A stretch of 64,000 nucleotides of DNA from Petrolisthes cinctipes (GCA_033782935.1 JAWQEG010001362.1:62001-126000); one strand, 5' to 3'. Counted from the stretch's first letter, positions 1 through 10,173 are shown. Notes: generated from the sequence alone by a model not told the origin. Made by a program: numbers and translations.

Positions 1-198
1 CAGCCACAATCAAATATCCACCGACACTTTCCTTCCATCGTAGTAAATATCTTGGTGATAAAGAACAACACGTGTATAATTTTGCAGCACCTCATAATGA
101 TAAATAATTGAGGTGTTGTTGTATGATTATATTTTGATATGATACTGATTTATTTGCACGATGGAAGGAAAGTGTCGGTGGTTATTTGATTGTGGCTG
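1..198. mobile_element. Foldback MITE, TA-flanked (Tc1/mariner-like)
   Basis: The first 40 bases and bases 159-198 are inverted copies with one mismatch (ends CAGCCACAATC / GATTGTGGCTG). The right end is followed by TA, as expected for a Tc1/mariner-type target duplication; the left flank is outside the window. The roughly 120-base centre is AT-rich and has no coding potential, so this is a non-autonomous element. Confidence 0.8.
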
Positions 199-419
199 TA
201 CATGTTGTATTCGTAAGATTCATACTTTATAATTATCATAGATCATTTCCACCCTTATTTCTGCTCTTATTGTACAGTTGTGGGCACATGAAATGGACTC
301 GCTTCATTCGGGCCCCTTATCAAGCATAGAATAATATTTGACTCTCACTTCCTTTTTTCTTCGCCCCCCCCCCCCCCCACACACACACATCCTTTTCCAT
401 TTTTTCCTCACCCGCCCCA

Positions 420-473
<54 letters not shown>

Positions 474-1006
474 GTTTCCTATTCTGCATTAGAAAAGGGT
501 CAGATTGTCCCACCCCCTACACACCACCACCACCCAAGGTCATAATTCTTTCCTAGTTGCTTCCCCTGTCAAGTCATGAATTGTTTTCTTACTAAAGGCA
601 CCTTCACACTTCCCTAGTCCTTGTTCTTTCCTAGAGTAACTTTGCACACGTATGTATATATAATTTTTTTGTATATATATATTTATTTTACGTGTCTATT
701 TACCCTCGGCACAAACCTTTTAACACCGTGTGGGAACATTGTCAGCAAAGACCATAAAGTTAGATTATATACATTTGTTTTATGTTGCATTCGTGTTAGG
801 TGATATATATTTTTTTTAACCACAATGAAAACACGTGAGTTCTCTTCAGTAATTAAATCCAATCGTCTGAGGTTTGTGATGAAAAAGAGACGATTCCACT
901 GTGGATAATAAGATGATCGTAATACCTCTTATTTAACCCTTATAGTTCATCCTTGTATTGTATTCCTTGGAAAAATAATATAATCTCAGAGGGTTTGAGT
1001 ATATCC
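199..1006. other. No gene seen; simple repeats
   Basis: No coding pattern was found. The stretch holds a poly-C run at about 364-379, a (CA)n tract at about 418-471 and AT-rich sequence. Short open frames here are translations of the CA/GT tract. Confidence 0.6.
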
Positions 1007-1213
1007 TTAAGGGGGTGCGGGAGTAGGGGACAGGCTTGGGAGGGGGGTTTGGGGGGTGCGGGAGTAGGGGACAGGCTTGGGAGGGGGGTTTCGGGGGTGC
1101 GGGAATAGGGGGACAGGCTTGGGGGGGGGGGTAGAAAGCCTGTCCCCTTATTCCCGCACCCCCCAAACCCCCCTTCCCCCCCAAGCCTGTCCACTACTCT
1201 CGCACCCCCTTGA
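1007..1213. mobile_element. GC-rich TTAA-bounded palindrome, copy 1
   Basis: Starts TTAAGGGGGTGCGGGAGTAG and ends with the inverted sequence and TTGA (a decayed TTAA). Inside is a repeated module, GGGGACAGGCTTGGGAGGGG, present three times on the left and once inverted on the right. A second copy with both TTAA boundaries intact is at 35518-35730. The TTAA boundary is that of piggyBac-type insertion; no transposase is present. Confidence 0.7.
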
Positions 1214-1227
1214 AATATATTACTCCC

Positions 1228-1379
1228 TTAATCGATGTTCTTTTTTTGTTGGTGGATTGGAAGGTCTCTGATTCCTCCTATCATTACCAAGAAACAGACC
1301 CCCTATTTGTACCACTGAGGGCGTCTGTTTTCTGGTATAGTTAGGAGGAATCAGTAGCCTTCCAATTTACCAACAAGAG

Positions 1380-1382
<3 letters not shown>
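1228..1382. mobile_element. TTAA palindrome, family B
   Basis: Family B palindrome: a GTTGGTGGATTGG arm, core GATTCCTCC ... GGAGGAATCA, and the inverted arm CCAATTTACCAACAAGAGAA. The left TTAA is present (1228). The expected right end, AATCTCCCCTTAA, is replaced by a (CT)n tract. Confidence 0.7.
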
Positions 1383-1446
<64 letters not shown>

Positions 1447-1462
1447 AAAAAAAAAAAAAAAA
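1379..1462. repeat. (CT)n followed by A20
   Basis: About 31 CT units directly followed by about 20 A residues. The CT run begins exactly in the AATCTC terminus of the adjoining family B palindrome. Confidence 0.9.
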
Positions 1463-1654
1463 CGTAGAGATCTATTTATACAGTGTTCACCTCAACGACT
1501 AACCTTTCAATCTTATTACACCAAGCATTATACTTTAAAGTCAGTGGTCAGCCCCCATGCTTACTAGAAACTTGTTTGAAGGTGTGTGGGGGGGGGGGGG
1601 GTGTGGATTTTCCAGCCATAAGGAGGTCGGTCCCAACAACAGGAGAATCCCCAC

Positions 1655-1811
1655 TTAAGGACCATGTGATCATGTATGAAAAGTGTGGAGGCTTCTGATT
1701 CCTCCTGACTATGCCACTAAACGTACTCCTTCCCTATAGGTTGCGTTTCGTGGCAATATTTGAAGGACTCATTTACCTCCAATTTTCTGACTACATCACA
1801 GGGTACCTTGA
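1655..1811. mobile_element. TTAA palindrome, family C
   Basis: Starts TTAAGGACCATGTGATC, has core GATTCCTCCTGACTATGCCA ... TTTCGTGGCAATATTTGAAG, and ends CATCACAGGGTACCTTGA. It is the first member of a chain of four (C, C reversed, B, A reversed) running to 2279. Neighbouring members share one TTAA or its decayed form. Confidence 0.75.
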
Positions 1812-1959
1812 GAGAGAATTGGAGGTTAGCGAGTCTTCCAAACATTGCCACGAAACGCACACACCTACATTAATTGAAGAAGCTTGTTTCATGGCATAGT
1901 CAGGAGGAATTAGAAGCCACCATGGTCTCATAGGCCTACACGATCACAGAGTCCCTTAA
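1808..1959. mobile_element. TTAA palindrome, family C (reverse)
   Basis: Reverse-oriented C copy: GAATTGGAGGTTAGCGAGTC at the left, GGCATAGTCAGGAGGAATTA in the core, and GATCACAGAGTCCCTTAA at the right. It shares TTGA (1808-1811) with the preceding copy and TTAA (1956-1959) with the following family B copy. Confidence 0.75.
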
Positions 1960-2122
1960 GGGAAGATTCTCTTGTTGGTAAATTGGAAGGCTACTGATCC
2001 CTCCTAACTATACCAGAAAACACACACCCTCAATGGTACTAATAGGGGATAATTATGTTTCGTGGCATAATTTGGAGGAATCAGAGACCTTCCAGTTCAC
2101 CAACAAAAGAATCTCCCCTGAA
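1956..2122. mobile_element. TTAA palindrome, family B
   Basis: Starts TTAAGGGAAGATTCTCTTG, has the GGAAGGCTACTGATCCCTCC / GGAGGAATCAGAGACCTTCC arms, and ends AAGAATCTCCCCTGAA. The final TGAA is a one-base decay of TTAA and is also the first four bases of the next element. Confidence 0.75.
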
Positions 2123-2279
2123 GGTGGTAGTTCGTTTTTGGTACATTGGAGTGCCTTGATTCCTCCAAAGTATGCTAGGAAACAGGACCAGAAGAGCAAA
2201 AATAATAGTGTTCTGTTGCCTGGAATAGCTTGGATGATTCAATTGCTCCAGATTTATCAACACAAAACTTCCCCCTTAA
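2119..2279. mobile_element. TTAA palindrome, family A (reverse)
   Basis: Reverse-oriented family A copy, about 161 bp. The left end is AAGGTGGTAGTTCGTTTTTG, the core TTGATTCCTCCAAAGTATGC, and the right end ACACAAAACTTCCCCCTTAA. It closes the C-C'-B-A' chain. Confidence 0.8.
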
Positions 2280-2438
2280 CACAACCGTCGCTAGAGTGCT
2301 GCCCTCCCCTCCCTTCCCTCCCTCCACATCACTGAGTTTTCAAGCCATAAAAGAAAGACCTTCCCTTCCACCACACAGTCACTGAAACAATGGTGGGTTG
2401 TCGTGGTTGGTGTTTGTGACAATACGGGAGTTTTATTG

Positions 2439-2505
<67 letters not shown>

Positions 2506-2569
2506 GGGATCACATTGGAAAAGGTCTGGGGAGGTGAGGGGGAGGTGGAGGGTAATGACTCGGTAAAGG
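2280..2569. repeat. (CA)n tract and flanks; no gene
   Basis: Holds a (CA)n run at about 2440-2503 with G/C-rich flanks. No gene seen. Confidence 0.7.
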
Positions 2570-2811
2570 TTAGGGGGGAAGTTTTGTGTTAGTAAATCTG
2601 GAGCAACTGAATCCTCCAAACTATTCCAAGCAACAGAACACCATTATCTTTGTTAACTTGGGCCTGTTTCCAAGCATATTTTGGAGGAATTGAGGCGCTC
2701 CAATATACAGTTGCCGGCACTTATAACTGGTACAGTCTTCGTTGTGAGTCCTCTTCTCCTGTACCAGTTATAAGTGCTGGCAATTGTACCAAAAGGGAAT
2801 TACCACCTTAA
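2570..2811. mobile_element. TTAA palindrome, family A, interrupted
   Basis: Forward family A copy beginning with TTAG (decayed TTAA) and ending GGGAATTACCACCTTAA. A 79-bp TA hairpin (2708-2786) splits it in the right arm at the TA of CCAATGTACC. The right TTAA is shared with a following family C copy. Confidence 0.8.
2708..2786. mobile_element. 79-bp TA-flanked hairpin MITE
   Basis: Almost perfect hairpin: CAGTTGCCGGCACTTATAAC ... GTTATAAGTGCTGGCAATTG, flanked by TA on both sides. The stem is about 30 bp and the loop about 20 bases. A copy of exactly the same length is at 62660-62738. The TA duplication and tiny size indicate a mariner-type MITE. Confidence 0.85.
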
Positions 2812-2965
2812 ATGGGACCCTGTGATCGTGTATGAAAACTGGCGGCTTCTGATTCCTCCTGGCCACACCACGAAACAAGCTCCTTCCATATAGATGGTGT
2901 TTCGTGGCAATATTTGAAGGACTCGTATAACTCCAATTTTCTGACTACATCACAGGGTCCCTTAA
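2808..2965. mobile_element. TTAA palindrome, family C
   Basis: Starts TTAAATGGGACCCTGTGATC, core GATTCCTCCTGGCCACACCA ... TTTCGTGGCAATATTTGAAG, ends CATCACAGGGTCCCTTAA. It shares its left TTAA with the preceding family A copy. Confidence 0.8.
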
Positions 2966-2984
2966 AATATATTAATTACTCCCT

Positions 2985-3060
2985 TAATTAATCGAGGTTC
3001 TTTTTTTGTTGGTGAATTGGAAGGTCTCTGATTCCTCCTAACATTGCCAAGAAACAGAGA
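2985..3060. mobile_element. Half of a family B palindrome
   Basis: Only the left arm and half core (TTGTTGGTGAATTGGAAGGT, GATTCCTCCTAACATTGCCA) are present. The right half is missing and unrelated sequence follows AGAAACAGAG. Confidence 0.65.
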
Positions 3061-3235
3061 GATGTTTGGGTTTGAACCTGAGTGAAAGGAAAGTGAAGGA
3101 TAGATGCAATTTGACCCCTGGCCTAGACTATGCATTTTGAAGATTGTGTTAAACATCGTGCAAAGTTTATAGATCACCCATTTTTTTTTTATTTTTTTTT
3201 TTTATTTACCACAACAAATTACCTCCGACAAGACT

Positions 3236-3492
3236 GAGTGTGAATGAATGAATGAATGAATGAGTAAGTGAGTGAGTGAATGTATGGATGATTAAGTGAA
3301 TGAGTGAGTGAGTGAATGAATATTGACGAATGAGTGAGTGAATGTATGGATGAATTAGTGAATGAATAAATATATGTATGGATGAGTTAGTAAATGAATG
3401 AGTAAGTAAATGAATGAGTAAGTAAATAAATGTATGTATGGGTGAACAAATGATTGAATGAATGAACGAATGAATGAATGAATGAGTGAGTA
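3236..3492. repeat. Interrupted (TGAA/TGAG)n tetranucleotide repeat
   Basis: About 255 bases of GAATGAATGAGTGAG-type repeats with TGTATGGATGA variants. The long open frame on the minus strand (HSFIHSF repeats) is a translation of this repeat and not a gene. Confidence 0.85.
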
Positions 3493-3639
3493 AGGCTGGG
3501 CAATGATCCCTGTATATAATGTCACCTACCTGAATGTGGCTCACCTCGCCTTGTGTGTCTGTGGGGACTAAAAACAATCCAAACAATTATAACAACAAGG
3601 TGAGTCACTATTAATAAAGCGATCCCGTGATGTATATAG

Positions 3640-3787
3640 TCAGGAATTTGGAGGTTAGTGAGTCCTTCAAATATTGCCACGAAACACCACCTATATAATT
3701 ATTTGCAGGAGCTCGTTTCGTGGCATAGTCAGGAGGAATCAGCAGAAGCCACCAAGTCACATATACGAACACAGGAGGGTCTTTAAA
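3640..3787. mobile_element. TTAA palindrome, family C (reverse), degraded ends
   Basis: Contains GGAATTTGGAGGTTAGTGAG, CATTGCCACGAAACACC-like sequence, TTTCGTGGCATAGTCAGGAG and GAACACAGGAGGGTCTTTAA. The right TTAA is kept and the left end has decayed. Confidence 0.7.
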
Positions 3788-3867
3788 TAACTTGATATAC
3801 CTTAGTAACCTTGACGGACTTAGGGAGGGAAAGGGGTAGCTGAGAATGTGGAGAGATGGGATAGGTT

Positions 3868-3869
<2 letters not shown>

Positions 3870-3952
<83 letters not shown>

Positions 3953-3960
3953 TGTGTGTG
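3870..3960. repeat. (CT)n microsatellite
   Basis: About 40 CT units followed by a short TG run. The minus-strand 'RERE' frame is a translation of it. Confidence 0.9.
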
Positions 3961-4189
3961 TTGATAGTTACATGTGATGGCAGGGTTAGGTGTCAGTGTG
4001 GAGGGATGTGGAGGAGTAGGTTGGGTTGGAAAGGGATAAGTGAAGGTGTGGACTCTGTGGAGGGATGGATGGTTAGGCGACAATGTGGATATAGATATAA
4101 GTGAGGTTGTGGAGGAGTAGATGAGGATCGGAAGGAATAGATAAGGTTAGAGAGTCGAGAGAATAACAATAAATTATATTGGTGTGAAA

Positions 4190-4585
4190 TGGAGGAGTAA
4201 GTCAGCGAGGGTAGAGAGGAATTAAAAGAGGGAGGGATAGGTGAGAGAATTATAGTGGGGGAGGGATAGGTAAGGGATTTAAAGTGGGAGGAGGGATAGG
4301 TGAGGGATTTAAAGTGGGAGGAGGGATAGGTGAGGGATTTAAAGTGGGGAGGAAGGGATAGGTGACGAAATTAAAGTGGGGAAGGAGGGATAGGTGAGGG
4401 AATTAAAGTGGGGAGGAAGGGATAGGTGAGGGAATTAAGGTTAGGAGGAGGGATAGGTGAGGGAATTAAAGTGGGGAAGGAGGGATAGGTGACGAAATTA
4501 AAGTGGGGAAGGAGGGATAGGTGAGGGAATTATAGTGGGGAGGGAGGGAATTATAGTGGGGAGGGAGGGAGGGATACACAGACGA
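4190..4585. repeat. Minisatellite, about 38-bp unit
   Basis: About ten copies of a purine-rich unit of the form GGGAGGAGGGATAGGTGAGG followed by GAATTAAAGTG, with small indels. Purine strand is the plus strand. Confidence 0.85.
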
Positions 4586-4677
4586 GAGTGGAGTAGGACT
4601 TCTTATATGCACTTCTTTTTATTCACGTCGTATATCTCAGGTTAATTACAGGGGCAGCGTTGCATGTCTCGTCATTA

Positions 4678-5225
4678 CTAGTGTAGCGAGACTCATATTG
4701 GTGGTGATGGTGGTAGTTATGATGATAGTGGTGGTGGTTGTGGTGGTAGTGGTAGTAGTGGTGGTGGTAGTGGTAGTAGTGGTGGTGGGTGAGAGTGAGC
4801 TGCCTGCCTTAAGATTAGTAGCCTAACATACAGCACTTTACCCAAACCATTTTTATCCAAACGTCATTCCTATTTAAAGCACATTTTTACCAGTGTAGCC
4901 AGACTCATTTTAGTGATGGTGGGTGAGGGAGAGAGAGAGTGAGTGAGTGAGTGAGCTGCCTTCTTTGGAATTAGTAACGTAATACACTAAACCTAACCCA
5001 TATCTCTTCAAGCCCCATTCCTTTTTAAAACACATTTCCATAGTAAACAATATAAGACAGTAAAGTATAAGTTTAGCGAGACTCATTGTGGTCATGGTTG
5101 TTGGTGAGGGAGTTAATTAATGGCCTTGAGATTAGGCTACTAACGTAGAGCACTTCAACCAAACTATTTTTCTCCAGGCACCATTCCTTGTAATAAAAGA
5201 AAAAAAATCATATTGAACGCCAATT
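4678..5225. repeat. Three diverged tandem units, about 150-210 bp
   Basis: Each unit starts with GTGTAGCGAGACTCAT (or a variant), continues with GGTGGTGATGG-type sequence and GAGCTGCCTT-AGATTAGTA, and ends near CCATTCCTTTTTAAA. Units begin near 4681, 4893 and 5071. The first unit has an internal GGTGGTAGT expansion. Confidence 0.7.
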
Positions 5226-5482
5226 ATTTTTAAGGTGCTCTGCATGTGTATCCTATTCGAGTATTGTGGGTTAGAGCAACGCCGGTATAGAGTTCAATTT
5301 AGCACCGGTGTAGCCTCTGTTCACGAGCACATAATCTTCCTGCATGGTACAGTCTTAAATCTGCTGCTGCTGTAATGGTCTGTTCACGTGCTGGCTGGAA
5401 AGTACAGTAAAGGTCAACAGAATTGCCCTTGTATCCGTGCTTTATGTAATAAATAACCTGCTTGTTGTTGTTGCCCAGTGAT

Positions 5483-5537
<55 letters not shown>

Positions 5538-6274
5538 GTGTGTGTTGAAGGACTTTTGCCACCCTCAAATTATAAAGTACAGTACTCGTGGGTCTCGTGA
5601 ATTATTCCCCTTGTACTGTACAGTTAGTTACCTTGAAGACCCAGGGGTGTGTGTGTGTGTGTGTGTGGGTGGATGTTTTTTATAGTTAGTTATCTTCACG
5701 AGAGAATGATGTTGCTTGGAGACTGTTAATGAATTATGGAATTACTCTTCAACGAATGTAACTTAGTAACTATTACGACTAACACAAACTCTCGTACTGT
5801 ACATTTTCTTGCTTGCAAATTTCTAAGTGAACACAGATGGAGCTCTGAAAACAATATTCCCTGAACAACGTGTCGTGTATAAATATGTTTATTATATACT
5901 ACTATAATACTAGAGATACAAATGCACCAGCGTGAAGGAAGGACATACCACTGGACTATAAAGAGACCCCCTGGTGATATACGCTTATAGCCTACTTACA
6001 GCCTACTTACAGCCTAGTCGTTGTTTGGGTTGATGATGCAAATTTGTGTAGTTAGAATGATTGGTGCTTGGAGTGACTGGTGGTGAGATCTCTTCCTGTC
6101 AGATATCCAGGCAGTAACATAGACAAACCCTTTCTGGGATCAGTGTGTATTAATTAATGTTTCACTTGGCGGTTTTCTTCTTCCTTTTTTTTTTTTTTTT
6201 CCGTCTCCTTTTTCCTCTTCTATGTCTTATTATTATTATTATTGTTGTTATTATTATTATTATTGTTGTTATTA

Positions 6275-6312
<38 letters not shown>

Positions 6313-6688
6313 GTTATATTTATTATTATTGTTATATTTATTATTACTATTATTATGATTATTATTGTTATATTTACTATTATTATTATTAGTGTTCATT
6401 TTTATAAGACCCGAGTTAACCTCTGTGTGTGTGTGTGTGTGTGTGTTTAAAGCCTTGTAGCAGTCAGTAAAAGGGAAGGAGGTATAAGTGAGTGGGAGGG
6501 AGTTAGACGTGAGGTGTAGGGAGGTCACTGGGAGGGAATAAAGAAAGAAAGGCGAAGAGAATTATACACAAAGGGAGGTGATGCAATTGTGGCATCCATC
6601 CTACCATCTCTCTCTCTCTCTCTCTCTCTCTCAGCTGTTTCTTCGTCCATTTTATCTCTCACTAAAACTACATAATGTCCTATTTTTT

Positions 6689-6746
<58 letters not shown>

Positions 6747-6849
6747 ATATACTTTAGAACGGTCACAACATTTCATAATTCAAATTCAAACAGCACGAAG
6801 CGGAACACACACACACACACACACACACAAGAAACACCCACACACTACC

Positions 6850-6888
<39 letters not shown>

Positions 6889-7428
6889 GCCTCACACACT
6901 CCCCGTATTTCACTCCCTACCTCTATGGCGAAATTCCTATAGTGTTTATCATAGCCTGCCCGCTCATCCGTCCCACCCACCACCACCACCACCAGTCCCT
7001 GTTTCTACACGCAGGAGTCTGGCGGAACTGTATATGAAGGGTGTGTGTGTGTGTGTGTGATTGGGGGGGGTCGTGGATGCAGTTGCTTGCTTGCTTGCTT
7101 GCTTGCTTGGGTTATGTCACGTTCTCTGTACAATGGTTGGTGTTGATGGTGGGTTCATGGTGTAGTACCCGGTCAGTAGCTTATAGGCCTAAATTTATTA
7201 TGATGCACTTGTAGTATTTCTGTTTGTATTCATCAGCAGCAACAATAATTTGATGACTTCTCGTTTCTGCTTCTTCAGGTCATGTGGCGTTTCCCTACGT
7301 AGGCTACTCATTCTCTCAAGTGTATGTTACTATAATCAGCCTCAGAATAGTTAGCTGGCATGAGCCCCCCTCCACTGCCCCCTACACACAGAAAATATCG
7401 TCCCTGTGTTTATATATTATTATATTTA

Positions 7429-7463
<35 letters not shown>

Positions 7464-7560
7464 GTTATGTTACTTATCAGTTTCAGAGGGCCTATGCTCA
7501 TTCTATATTACTAATCAGCAGCAGAATAGTTTGAGCTAATCCAACACACGACACACGAAG
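5226..7560. other. No gene seen; many microsatellites
   Basis: Contains (CT)n at 5488-5535, (GT)n at 5646-5668, a 170-base (TTA)n tract at about 6225-6395, (GT)n at 6423-6447, (CT)n at 6608-6632 and 6690-6744, (CA)n at 6806-6830, (CT)n at 6854-6882, (GCTT)n at 7085-7108 and (TTA)n at 7420-7465. Open frames here translate these repeats. Upstream exons of the PPxY gene could lie here, but none could be identified. An acceptor-like CTTCTTCAG at about 7272-7280 is followed by a short open stretch without recognisable content. Confidence 0.5.
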
Positions 7561-7871
7561 CCTTATCCCATTCCTTACTCTATGTTACTATTAAACTTCA
7601 GAATAGTTTGACTGAGCCCACCCACCCACTAACCTTGTCTTCCCCTACACACAGAGGGCCTATACTTAATCTATATTACTAATGAGCAGCAAAATAGTTT
7701 GAGCTAATCCTACACACACACACACACACACAGAGCCTTATCCCATTCCTTACTCTATCCACTAACCTTGTCTTCCCCTACACACAGAAGAGCCTATACT
7801 CAATCTATATATATTACTAATGAGCAGCAAAATAGTTTGAGCTAATCCTACATACACACACGGAGCTAATC

Positions 7872-7905
<34 letters not shown>

Positions 7906-8041
7906 CCTTATCCCATTCCTTACTCTATCCACTAACCTTGTCTTCCCCTACACACAGAAGAGCCTATACTCAATCTATATATATTACTAATGAGCAGCAA
8001 AATAGTTTGAGCTAATCCTACATACACACACGGAGCTAATC

Positions 8042-8079
<38 letters not shown>

Positions 8080-8110
8080 CCTTATCCCATTCCTTACTGT
8101 ATCCACTAAC
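7560..8110 (+). repeat. Tandem repeat duplicating an intron 3' end
   Basis: A roughly 175-bp unit recurs, with copies of CTTGTCTTCCCCTACACACAG near 7636, 7760 and 7934; the closely related genuine exon acceptor ends at 8131. Each unit also carries ATTACTAATGAGCAGCAAAA, GAGCTAATCCTACACACA and a (CA)n tract. Decoy splice acceptors are therefore repeated in front of the real exon. Confidence 0.7.
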
Positions 8111-8131
8111 TCTGTCTTCCCCTACACACAG

Positions 8132-8262
8132 AGAGCGGAGTCTTTGGAGCGTGGAGTTCGAGGTACTGACCCAGAGGACAAACCCCCAAGCTACGACGCT
8201 ATCATTAGTTCAGATGGACTCCCACCTGACTACTTCACCATACTCCCCGAGAAACCACCCAG
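8132..8262 (+). CDS. PPxY-motif protein, penultimate exon (partial gene)
   Basis: Bounded by the acceptor CCCCTACACACAG and the donor AG/GTATAT. Read from 8132 it gives about 43 codons including DKPPSYDAIISSDGLPPDYF and ending EKPPR, where the last Arg codon is completed by the next exon. That gives PPSY, PPDY and (across the junction) PPRY, three PPxY motifs within about 35 residues. PPxY motifs bind WW domains, notably those of NEDD4-family ubiquitin ligases. Clusters of this kind are seen in membrane adaptors such as Ndfip and commissureless. No membrane segment is present in these two exons, and the 5' exons were not found, so the family cannot be fixed. The exon follows a tandem array of duplicated acceptor-like sequences. 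Confidence 0.6.
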
Positions 8263-8344
8263 GTATATATAGAGGATACTGTAATTTAACACTTTGGATA
8301 CCAGCTGTGTGTGCAGTTTACTTTAGGTATCTGCTGCTTTATTA

Positions 8345-8505
8345 TTAAGGGGGAAGTTCAGTGTTGGTAAATCTGGAACAAATGATTCCTCCAGACTATT
8401 CCAAGCAACAGAATACCATTATTTTTATTCATTTGGTCCTGTTTCCTGACATACTTTGGAGGAATCAAGGCGCTCCATTGTAACAAAAGTGAATTATCCC
8501 CTTAA
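8345..8505. mobile_element. TTAA palindrome, family A
   Basis: A full 161-bp copy with both TTAA boundaries: starts TTAAGGGGGAAGTTCAGTG, ends GTGAATTATCCCCTTAA. It lies in the last intron of the PPxY gene. Confidence 0.85.
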
Positions 8506-8605
8506 TATACATAGTAATCAACATTGTGTTCATATTATTTATAGAACGTAATTATACTTATGGTACAAAAACATTTCACAAAAATATGATTTTTTTTTCC
8601 GAGCA

Positions 8606-8728
8606 TATTGATTCCTCCTAATTATACCAGAAAACAGACGCCCTTAATAGTACTAATAGGACATCTGTTTCTTGGCATAGTTTGGAGGAATCAGAGACCT
8701 TCAAAATCACTAGCAAAAGGATATGTGC
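8606..8728. mobile_element. Partial family B palindrome
   Basis: The core is complete (TGATTCCTCCTAATTATACC ... GGCATAGTTTGGAGGAATCA) and part of the right arm remains (GAGACCTTCAAAATCAC). The left arm is lost to a poly-T stretch and the right TTAA is absent. Confidence 0.65.
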
Positions 8729-8825
8729 AGTACGTAGCACATGCCGTTAAAGGATGTTATGCATTATTGAAGGTTAATGTACTTTTTTTTTTCTTTTTTA
8801 TTAATATCACCTTTTTATTTTTCAG

Positions 8826-9432
8826 ATACGAGGAGATAGCCCATGAAAACTCAGCCATCAACCCGACCTTAGCATCATCATCATCTCTCAACACCGCCTC
8901 TGCCTGTAGTAGTAGTAGTAGTAGTAATGACACACACACTATCACTTCGGAAACGTCCCATTCTGTGTATCCTGTTAATGTCTCCTCCTCATCCTCCTCC
9001 AGCTCCTCGTCCTCTTCTTCCTCCTCCTCGGGTCATGAGGAGGTGGATAGAAATCTTCCCGGGGTATTCCAAATAGCTACTAAAAAGGGTGGACAGGAGC
9101 CATCAGACACCCAAGAGAAGGAAACTACCAGTGAGAACAAAAAAGAGACAATCGGTGTCCGTCAGGAAGGATGTGAATGTGTTAATAATGTTGAGGAGGA
9201 TAAGGACGAGGAGGAGGTGGAGGCTAGTCAAATTAATGAGAAGAGTGATGAGGCCAAAGATGAACACAGAACTCAGGAGAGAAGTAGAGATTTGGAACAG
9301 GACACAAACGACAGAAGAATAACACAAGACACATGCATCAAAATGAAGGACCCATCACACTGTGTGCACGAAACGTCATTACAAGTTGTTGCTACTCAGA
9401 ACTCGACACACCTCGAAGAATCTGAAACGTGA
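8826..9432 (+). CDS. PPxY-motif protein, last exon, acidic Ser-rich tail
   Basis: Starts after TTTTTCAG. The phase matches the preceding exon (AG + A gives Arg, then YEEIAHENS) and completes the third PPxY motif. The roughly 200-residue tail has polyserine runs (from TAGTAGTAGT and TCCTCC tracts), then a Glu/Lys/Asp-rich hydrophilic stretch with many Thr and Gln, and ends LEESET before TGA at 9430-9432. No hydrophobic segment is seen, so it is probably a disordered cytoplasmic tail. The serine runs are microsatellite-like and may vary in length. The intron before it (8263-8825) holds a complete family A palindrome and a partial family B palindrome. The exon pair is well supported by splice sites and phase; function rests only on the motifs. 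Confidence 0.65.
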
Positions 9433-9823
9433 GACCAGAATGATGATATTTACTGGCCTTAGAAGTGTCTTGGAATAATCAGTGTTAAGAGAATGCCTTG
9501 CCAAGTTGGACCAGTGCATACAAGGCTACATACAATTTGCAGTTGAAGGCAGTGTAGATATTGATGTATATATTTTTATACATTCCGCTTCCTATTGCAA
9601 GGTGGCAGTAGAATTGTATACTGTACTGTATGCTGTAACTATCTCTGTGCGTGAAAGGGTGGCTATCAAGTGGATGATTGCTATTTATACGAGTCTGTTT
9701 GTATGATGGTGTTACTGGTCCTCTTGCATAGATACAGCAGGAACTAGTCTTAATGTTACTTAACACACGAATTTATCTGTATATAGTCATGTTCCAGTAG
9801 GTTTTCTATTACTGGGAATCTCT

Positions 9824-9863
9824 AATAAATAATGTGTGTGTGGACATTAGTGGTGTGTGTTAC
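9824..9863 (+). terminator. Poly(A) signal with GT-rich downstream element
   Basis: AATAAA at 9824-9829 is followed within a few bases by TGTGTGTGTGG and GTGGTGTGTGTT. This is the classical arrangement for 3' end formation, about 390 bases after the PPxY gene stop codon. It defines the likely 3' UTR as about 9433-9845. Confidence 0.7.
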
Positions 9864-10173
9864 AAAAGTGGTTTGCTTGGAATGATGAAAATTGTACTTG
9901 AGTGTGATAATCCAAATACTTATCATGGGTTATGATTAGCAGAGTCCAGACTACATGATTATTATAAAAAATGTATGCAAGAGAAATAATATGTGGATAG
10001 TTGTGTGATCTGTGTGTGTTTGAAAGAAAGGATGAGCCATAATAATATGCTGTATTTTATGCCAGGCACAAAAATATACCAAATGTACAGTAGATCTCCA
10101 TTGTTAAGTATTATTTGTATGTTGACAGTCAAGTTAACTACGAGACTTGATCATGTGAGTGGGACTGACTAAA
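9864..10173. other. No feature seen
   Basis: AT-rich sequence between the PPxY gene poly(A) site and the next palindrome. No coding or repeat structure stands out. Confidence 0.5.

Noticed and set aside
304..556. Open frames of 69-72 codons across the CA/GT tract
   Set aside because: They translate a microsatellite on both strands (VCVCVC / THTHTH) and have no other content.
3206..3586. 126-codon minus-strand frame rich in HSFIHS
   Set aside because: Translation of the TGAA/TGAG repeat.
6157..6528. Poly-Ile and poly-Asn frames
   Set aside because: Both are translations of the (TTA)n tract.
7284..7514. Possible upstream exon of the PPxY gene after CTTCTTCAG
   Set aside because: No matching donor in a sensible place, and the rest of the frame is a TTA microsatellite.
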